A DNA stretch of 29,488 nt from JAFGPJ01 sp964439135 (GTDB taxonomy: Bacteria; Planctomycetota; Phycisphaerae; Sedimentisphaerales; Anaerobacaceae): the NCBI GenBank assembly GCA_964439135.1, contig CAYTNN010000029.1, forward strand, positions 1 through 29,488, in the 5' to 3' direction. The position numbers and the translations under genes are program-made. Positions 24,534-29,488 of this stretch are shown piece by piece (within the stretch, counting starts at the first letter, position 1; each line of letters begins with the position of its first letter). Below the pieces are notes generated by a model. It had not been told where the DNA came from. It ran no database searches and was given only the letters and a program-made list of their open reading frames with translations.

Positions 24534-25193
24534 TTACTCTTTTAAGCTTGCGCTCTGTTTGATTTCTACGATGTTCATCTTGTTGATGTAGTCCGGCAGG
24601 TTTTGCCAGATACTGTGGAAGCCGAAGCCGCCTTTGGTCATTTCTTCGATAGCGTTTTCTTTGCTCCAGCCTTGCACTGCGATGCGATAAATTGCGCACA
24701 TTGTCCCGGTGCGGTCGGCTCCATATTGACAGTGCACGAAGACCGGCGTGCAGTTGCTGTCGGTGACAATCCGCAGGAAGCGAACAACGTATCTGTCTTC
24801 TATGCTCAATGGCGTCATATTGATATGCTCATAAGCCAGCCCGGTGCCTTTAATCTCATCGCTGTCCGAGTGTATGGATCGCAGGTTGACGACGGTCTTG
24901 ACGCCCAGCTTTTTCAACTGTTTCATGCCTTCTGCTGTCGGCTGGGCGCCGCGATACAGGTCGTCGGAGACCTTGTGTAAATTCAGCAGGCCGGGTAATT
25001 CGATGCGCTCGGCCCATTTGTTCTGAGCGTGTATGGTTTCCGCTTGACGCTGATTATTACGGAGACTTGAGCCGAATGGGAGCCCGTACTTGCCCACGAG
25101 GAATGCGCCCGCCAGGACAATAAGAATGGCCGGCAATATTGCAAGGTAACGCAGTCGTGCGGAATTTGCCTTATCTCGCTCTTTCGGCGTCAT
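24534..25193 (-). CDS. Membrane-anchored tyrosine/dual-specificity phosphatase
   Basis: 219 residues. A single hydrophobic helix (about 15-34) near a basic N-terminus anchors the protein, so the catalytic domain should lie outside the cytoplasm. The domain opens with LYRGAQPTAEGMKQLKKLGVKTVVNLR, typical of bacterial DSP-like phosphatases. It carries the P-loop HCQYGADRTG (Cys155 nucleophile, Arg161). GAGGAG seven bases before the ATG fixes the start. It follows the glycoside hydrolase gene by 25 bases and is probably in the same transcript. Substrates may be phosphoproteins, inositol phosphates or other phosphate esters; sequence does not decide. Confidence 0.88.
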   Translation of the reverse strand: MTPKERDKANSARLRYLAILPAILIVLAGAFLVGKYGLPFGSSLRNNQRQAETIHAQNKWAERIELPGLLNLHKVSDDLYRGAQPTAEGMKQLKKLGVKTVVNLRSIHSDSDEIKGTGLAYEHINMTPLSIEDRYVVRFLRIVTDSNCTPVFVHCQYGADRTGTMCAIYRIAVQGWSKENAIEEMTKGGFGFHSIWQNLPDYINKMNIVEIKQSASLKE

Positions 25194-25218
25194 TCGTTTG
25201 CTCCTCGAAACGATATAT

Positions 25219-27261
25219 CTATTTTACCGTGACCATAAGCACTTGCAACTCGTGCGGCTTGAGATGCAGGGGCTCTTCGGGCGCAAGAATTTGATGCCGG
25301 GAAGTCTGCGGATCGAGCAGGAAATGTCTGCCCTTGACGGATGTTTCCAACTCCACTTCAAGATTACTTTCTCCTTCGTTAAAAACGATGTAATAGTCCG
25401 CTCCATTTTTGAAAACGTGCCGTACCCGCAAATCGTGTTTTGCCGGCCGGACTCGGACATCCACCGGCACCAACCGGTCAATTCGCCGCAGCAGTTCCGA
25501 ATCTTCCATCTCGTCGTTCCACCGTATCAGCCGGCCGGCTTTATCCAGCAGATCCAAAGCAGGCTTTGCCTTCTCAGGCGGTTCGGCCTCGATAATTAGC
25601 GCCCGGTAGTGCATTCCCGCAATTTGGATGCCTTTTTCGTTCACCTCTGCATCCTCCCAAAGATGTCGTGCCTCAAGGTAATTGAAATCTCGTTGGCTTT
25701 GGAAGCATACCTTCGCCGCCCGCCAGGGCAGATGGTCGTTCAATCCTAATATTGCAAGCTCGCAGATGTGCTTTGAGTCCGTATTTAGCCAGCACAGCCG
25801 TCGAACCGAATCTGCAAAGGGCCGATACTCGTCCCACCAGGGGCTGTTTGGCCCAACGTCCGGCGGACGCTCGTCGATGCGGGGGCCTCGCACCGAATAA
25901 TAAAACGCGTGCGGATAGAGCAGGTTGCATCCGCGAACGATAAGCCAGTTTGTCAGCCATTTCATCTCTTCGAACGTGAAATTGTGCCCGTACGCCCCGC
26001 AATATTCGTTCGAATTTCGTCGCCGGCCCAGATGAATCATCGCCGATGAAGCACACTTTGCCTGGGTGGACTGTGCCCCCTCGAGAGCGTTTGGCTTGCC
26101 CGGCTCGATATACCGCCAGACGATATCCTGTCCCGGTATTTGAAAATGCCGAAGTTGTCCGATGTCGTCCGGTGCTGCCGGATGTCCCGTCAGTGCGACG
26201 CCATGCTCCCGGCACCACTTCGAAATCTGACCATAGAATGTTTCCTCCAGCCTGTGCTGCAGCGCCCGCTCGTAGTCTCTTTTATATCGCTCCGCGTCCG
26301 GCTCATCACTATACCACAGCGCCGGCAGATAGGGACGAAAGTCGTACCCAAGGTGCGAACTTACATGTTCGAGTATATCCGTTGTCCCCGGCATCGCCCC
26401 TCGCTCGCCTCGCCTGGCGAGAAGCGATGGCTCATCGGTAAAGATTGCCTGTACTGTTTTGCCGAAATGCTCCTTGAATTCATCGTAGTACCGTTGGTAC
26501 ACCAGCCGGATAAAACACGCCACCGATTCGGGATTCAGTATGTCCCCACCCGGCGGGGTATTCTCCGGCACCTCTCTGTGGTTGTCTCGCCTCGGCGGGT
26601 CATCCTCGACGAAATGCAGGCCGCGAATGACCGAGTATCCTTCACGGATGGCCCTGTCAACGATTGCGATTCGATGCCCGTTCTTTTTCCGCCGGACTAT
26701 AGCGATCAGGTTCTGATTCTCGTCCAGTTCCGGCTCGCCGTCCTGGCCGATCCGAATGCCGTATTGGCTGGTTCCCGGCTTTGCCTCATCCAGATCAATC
26801 TGGAACAGCCCCCGCGTTTTGAATGCGGCGTTTTCAGCCACAACCTGGCCGCTCGAAGAGCCGCTCGGGTACATGCCCTCGTCGTACAGCACGACCCACA
26901 TGTCGCGTTTAGCCGCCTGCTCGATAGCGAATCTCATGAACTTAATCATCGGTTCGCTCATCCAGCCGATGTCTCGCGGCAGCCCGGCCCGCGGATGTAT
27001 CACAAATCCGTACACCCCATGAGCCTTAAAATCATCCAACTGGCGTGATATCTCCTTCTCGCTCAGTGCATCGTTCCAGAACCAAAACGGTGCCAGGGAG
27101 AACTCCGGCGACGGCTCCAGCCATCCGGTGGGCAGCTCAACGCCACCGATTTTTCGTGCCGCCGAAGCACCGTACATTCGAAGGCTTCCGGGCCATGCTC
27201 CCCCTGCGATTCCTATACCTGCCAATCCGAGAAATCCTCGTCTATCTATTTTTCCAGCCAC
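25219..27261 (-). CDS. TAT-exported glycoside hydrolase-like protein (GH106-like)
   Basis: 680 residues. The start is set at GTG 27261 because AAGGAG stands seven bases before it. The frame runs on to 27327, but the extra residues (MDSRFRGNDK) are only a translated REP repeat. The N-terminus DRRGFLGLAG is a twin-arginine signal. The segment PFWFWNDALSEKEISRQLDDF, then FVIHPRAGLP, DMWVVLYDEGMYPSGSSSG and FTDEPSLL, matches the TIM-barrel opening of large bacterial hydrolases near family GH106 (alpha-L-rhamnosidases). The protein is shorter than typical GH106 enzymes. The end is a small beta-rich domain. I infer an exported polysaccharide-degrading enzyme; family and sugar are uncertain. Confidence 0.72.
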   Translation of the reverse strand: MAGKIDRRGFLGLAGIGIAGGAWPGSLRMYGASAARKIGGVELPTGWLEPSPEFSLAPFWFWNDALSEKEISRQLDDFKAHGVYGFVIHPRAGLPRDIGWMSEPMIKFMRFAIEQAAKRDMWVVLYDEGMYPSGSSSGQVVAENAAFKTRGLFQIDLDEAKPGTSQYGIRIGQDGEPELDENQNLIAIVRRKKNGHRIAIVDRAIREGYSVIRGLHFVEDDPPRRDNHREVPENTPPGGDILNPESVACFIRLVYQRYYDEFKEHFGKTVQAIFTDEPSLLARRGERGAMPGTTDILEHVSSHLGYDFRPYLPALWYSDEPDAERYKRDYERALQHRLEETFYGQISKWCREHGVALTGHPAAPDDIGQLRHFQIPGQDIVWRYIEPGKPNALEGAQSTQAKCASSAMIHLGRRRNSNEYCGAYGHNFTFEEMKWLTNWLIVRGCNLLYPHAFYYSVRGPRIDERPPDVGPNSPWWDEYRPFADSVRRLCWLNTDSKHICELAILGLNDHLPWRAAKVCFQSQRDFNYLEARHLWEDAEVNEKGIQIAGMHYRALIIEAEPPEKAKPALDLLDKAGRLIRWNDEMEDSELLRRIDRLVPVDVRVRPAKHDLRVRHVFKNGADYYIVFNEGESNLEVELETSVKGRHFLLDPQTSRHQILAPEEPLHLKPHELQVLMVTVK

Positions 27262-27300
27262 TGCTCTACTCCTTTTCGTAATAATAACATAACACAATTT

Positions 27301-27369
27301 GTCATTCCCGCGGAAGCGGGAATCCACTCTACTGCTACGTTCATGGATCCCTGCTTTCGCAGGGATGAC
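27301..27369. repeat. REP-like inverted repeat element
   Basis: Two 26-base arms (27301-27326 and 27344-27369) are inverted copies of each other with about five differences, separated by 17 bases. Each arm is also a hairpin (ATTCCCGC with GCGGGAAT; ATCCCTGC with GCAGGGAT). Differences between arms keep the internal pairing, which suggests selection or active spread for structure. It lies between the DUF362 gene and the hydrolase gene and could stop or stabilise the transcript. Elements with this GTCATTCCCGC look are widely dispersed in bacterial genomes. Confidence 0.75.
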
Positions 27370-27414
27370 AGTATGATTCGATCAGATTTAGTACATTATT
27401 ATCGTTTTATATCG

Positions 27415-28407
27415 TTACTTCTGTTTTTTATCTGCCTTGTCTGAGTTCTCCGGGGATAATTTTTTGGCTGCGGATTTGGCCAGCAGTAATATCTGTTTGC
27501 AGATGCTTTTGCAGACGTGCAGCAGGGAAAAGCGGATTGGAATCAGCTCGGCCATTTTGAAGTCTGTGCATATGCTCTGCGAGAAATCATCGCCGGCGAT
27601 TGTTATTATTGCCGGGTCCGAGCAGCCGAATCCTGTTTGTCTTGCCGTTTTGATAATCGGTACATCTTCCGGCTCGATATTAACCAGTTTGGCGCAAATG
27701 GTTTCGCAGGCGATGGGGTCGGTGCCACCGATAAGCCAGCCTAAAGGTCTGGCTCTGCCGCGAATCGGGCCGCGACCGTCCATCGCTGTGACCGCATCGA
27801 TTATAGTAAGGGCCGGGTTGAGATATCTGTAAATGTCAATAAGCAACTCGCAGAATTCGTCCTGGTTGTGGCCCTTCGTAAAGTGCCAGAGGGCCTTTCG
27901 CTTGCCGCTGACGCAGCCGAACATGTTCTTTACGGCGAATGTCGCCACCAACTGCTGGTGCGATTTGAACTTGGGCAGATTGATAATCACGTCGGCGTCG
28001 AGCGCGACGGAACTTATGCCGACGCTGATGTTCTTTGCTCCAATCCGGCATTTTTTCGGCTTGTCGAGCTGCTTTACCGGCACGGATAATTGTTTCAGCG
28101 GCCCGTCCAGTTTTAATGCTTTTACGCAGGTAAATGTATTGCTCCAGGCCGGTGAATCGGCGACGAAAGGCCTGGCGCCGAAATCTTTCAGGAGCCTGGC
28201 CGTTTCGAGAATGACCGCCGGGTCGGTCTGCGCAGCGTGCCGGCGGGTCCTCGGGGCGATGAAATTCGGTTTGAGCAAGACGCTGTCACCAGGTTTGACA
28301 AACTTTTCCAGCCCGCCCAGCATATTGAAGTGTTTCTCTATCGCCTCGGCAATTGCCGGCCGGCTATAATCGCTGCATCGAGTCAGTGTCACTATCGGAT
28401 TGGGCAT
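27415..28407 (-). CDS. DUF362 domain protein
   Basis: 330 residues. GDSVLLKPNFIAPR, PFVADSPAW, ADVIINLPKFKSHQQLVATFAVKNMFG and WLIGGTDPIACETICAKLV follow the order of the DUF362 family, whose activity is unknown. Some relatives carry 4Fe-4S ferredoxin domains, but none is present here. The C-terminal tail is a hydrophobic-then-lysine-rich helix. No export signal is seen. It starts seven bases after the upstream lipoprotein gene, so the two are one operon. The ribosome site is weak and coupling probably drives translation. Confidence 0.85.
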   Translation of the reverse strand: MPNPIVTLTRCSDYSRPAIAEAIEKHFNMLGGLEKFVKPGDSVLLKPNFIAPRTRRHAAQTDPAVILETARLLKDFGARPFVADSPAWSNTFTCVKALKLDGPLKQLSVPVKQLDKPKKCRIGAKNISVGISSVALDADVIINLPKFKSHQQLVATFAVKNMFGCVSGKRKALWHFTKGHNQDEFCELLIDIYRYLNPALTIIDAVTAMDGRGPIRGRARPLGWLIGGTDPIACETICAKLVNIEPEDVPIIKTARQTGFGCSDPAIITIAGDDFSQSICTDFKMAELIPIRFSLLHVCKSICKQILLLAKSAAKKLSPENSDKADKKQK

Positions 28408-28414
28408 ACGCTGG

Positions 28415-29347
28415 TCAATAATTTATTCCGGTACAAACGAGCAAAAATATTCTGACGGCGGATTTATATTCGGGCGACTTGGTTTTGCTAAAGAACAGTC
28501 CACTCCGGGGATTGCTGAAAAACAGGCCGCTCAATGCTGTCTGGTCACTGACGTATTCTTTCGGGGCCAGGAACACAAAATCGCCCGGACTCATTTTCAA
28601 TCCGAAGGCGGCACTGGTAAAAGGAAACTCGCGTAATTTTCCGCGCGCATCCAATTGTGGGATTGTGCTTTCGGTGGGCGGGGAAAATACCGGATAGGCG
28701 ACGAGGTCGCATACTCCTCTTGAGCCGGGGATTTTCTCAGCTTTGATTCTCAGGCCGAAGATGCCGGGCCCCACGTTGGCCCCTTGCTTTGAGCCGTTCG
28801 TTGCTGTGTAATAGATGGATTGCGGGCGATCCAGGCCGGCGATGGCAATGGTTTGGGCCTGACCGTCTGCCAGCATTAGCGAGACATTGGCTATGTTCCG
28901 GCCTTCGGCGCCGAGCAGCCAGTCGTTGGTCTGTCTCCACAAATCGACCTGACCGAAGCGAACCATAAATGAGTTGGCGTTGAAGGCCTCGTAATCCTTT
29001 AGCTGTAGCGGTCTTATGAACAACTTCTTGCGAATTTTGTCCACCTCGCTGAGGTTGTCGGCGGGTATTTCAAAAATATGGACATTCAGCTTTGTCGTCT
29101 TTAACAATTCCACCTTCTGAGTTTTGCCGGCCTCGTAAGGGGCAAGATCGCCGATTTTGACTTGCTCCCATATAGGCCGCTCCGGTTTAGAATCGGCGCA
29201 GCCGGTAAGACAGAATACAGAATACAGAATACAGGAGACAGAAATCAGAATACAGAATACAGAATACAGAATAGAGGAGACAGAAGCCCGCTCCGGCCCG
29301 GCCAGACTGGAATCAGGCTCAACCGCAATTTGAATAGCACAAATCAT
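28415..29347 (-). CDS. Lipoprotein of unknown function with repeat-built signal peptide
   Basis: 310 residues in the open frame, not recognised. The hydrophobic core of the export signal is three copies of a seven-residue unit (ILYSVFC, ILISVSC, ILYSVFC) encoded by a heptanucleotide repeat, and it ends in a lipobox LTGC. The 24 residues before it contain acidic and polar residues and are unlike a normal leader, and no ribosome site precedes the ATG at 29347, so the true start may lie within or next to the repeat. The mature part is about 260 residues, probably beta-rich. A short duplication, SGLFFS twice, lies near the C-terminus. It precedes the DUF362 gene by seven bases. Confidence 0.65.
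   Translation of the reverse strand: MICAIQIAVEPDSSLAGPERASVSSILYSVFCILISVSCILYSVFCLTGCADSKPERPIWEQVKIGDLAPYEAGKTQKVELLKTTKLNVHIFEIPADNLSEVDKIRKKLFIRPLQLKDYEAFNANSFMVRFGQVDLWRQTNDWLLGAEGRNIANVSLMLADGQAQTIAIAGLDRPQSIYYTATNGSKQGANVGPGIFGLRIKAEKIPGSRGVCDLVAYPVFSPPTESTIPQLDARGKLREFPFTSAAFGLKMSPGDFVFLAPKEYVSDQTALSGLFFSNPRSGLFFSKTKSPEYKSAVRIFLLVCTGINY
29211..29287. repeat. Heptanucleotide tandem repeat (CAGAATA unit)
   Basis: Eleven consecutive seven-base units. Seven are exactly CAGAATA and the others (CAGGAGA, CAGAAAT, GAGGAGA, CAGAAGC) are variants. On the minus strand it encodes the signal-peptide core of the lipoprotein gene. Because seven is not a multiple of three, gain or loss of one unit would shift the frame. 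Confidence 0.9.
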
Positions 29348-29407
29348 GACATTAGACTAACAATAGTACAGTTATCTGTCAACAAATTCGGCCTGCTTAA
29401 TCACTTT

Positions 29408-29440
29408 GAAACCGCGGATGGACACAGATTAACGCGGATA
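29408..29440. repeat. Probable dispersed intergenic repeat
   Basis: The stretch starting GAAACCGCGGATGGACAC and ending TTAACGCGGATA resembles a short sequence I know to be scattered between genes in many bacterial genomes. Only one copy is in this window, so its repetitive nature here is from recall. The rest of 29348-29488 shows no gene. Confidence 0.4.
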
Positions 29441-29488
29441 ATAGATCAATACAAAACAAACGTCATCCTGATCACGTTCGGCTACGCC

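Noticed and set aside
27262..27327. Extension of the glycoside hydrolase to an ATG at 27327.
   Set aside because: The added residues are a translated REP arm; the GTG at 27261 has a strong ribosome site and exposes the twin-arginine signal.

Overview
The window looks like chromosomal DNA of a Planctomycetota bacterium, probably a Phycisphaerae-like lineage. This is an inference from gene content: a short-form ECF sigma N-terminus of the planctomycete type, a vSGLT-like sugar symporter beside a divergent galactokinase, a TAT-exported glycoside hydrolase, many lipoproteins and a long secreted PKD-containing metalloprotease. It appears to be a scaffold rather than a finished contig, because a run of 100 N (15016-15115) sits inside a transposase gene. 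Nothing looks like a phage, a CRISPR array, an rRNA or a tRNA.

Layout. (1) 2-1816, plus strand: the 3' part of a secreted HEYGH metalloprotease with beta-sandwich repeats and a PKD-like domain. (2) 5657-2001, minus strand: a complete Mla/MCE lipid transport operon (STAS-MlaE permease, MlaF ATPase, MlaD substrate-binding protein, outer-membrane-type auxiliary lipoprotein), closed by a hairpin terminator that begins at the last stop codon. (3) 5959-9508, plus strand: an unknown lipoprotein, YjbQ, an HAD phosphatase with no usual start codon, ribosomal protein L34 (rpmH, 46 aa) and an SGNH hydrolase. (4) 9690-15010, plus strand: a FlgI-like lipoprotein with HEAT-type repeats, then full-length smc. 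(5) 15016-15624: the scaffold gap, a truncated REP-associated (RAYT-type) transposase and a pair of GC-rich REP-like hairpins. (6) 19908-15625, minus strand: sodium/galactose symporter, galactokinase-like kinase and a PyrK-like flavoprotein. (7) 20028-21303, plus strand: a broken ECF sigma gene and a YkgJ-type cysteine-cluster protein. (8) 24014-21314, minus strand: tsaD, larB, nnrD. (9) 24186-24464: a 92-aa unknown protein. (10) 29347-24534, minus strand: a lipoprotein whose signal peptide is made of a heptanucleotide repeat, a DUF362 protein, a TAT-exported GH106-like glycoside hydrolase and a membrane-anchored tyrosine/dual-specificity phosphatase.

How the genes fit together. The Mla operon and the lipoproteins point to a Gram-negative-type envelope with an outer membrane. 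The symporter and kinase form a compact galactose uptake-and-phosphorylation unit. tsaD, larB and nnrD combine tRNA t6A modification, nickel-pincer cofactor synthesis and repair of damaged NAD(P)H. The right end is dense in dispersed repeats (REP-like inverted arms, a heptamer tract and a solitary 33-nt element).

I do not see a convincing new multi-gene system. The points most worth a second look are the missing canonical start of the HAD gene, the heptamer tract able to shift frame inside a signal peptide, the FlgI-like/HEAT lipoprotein away from flagellar genes, and the large insertion in the symporter.
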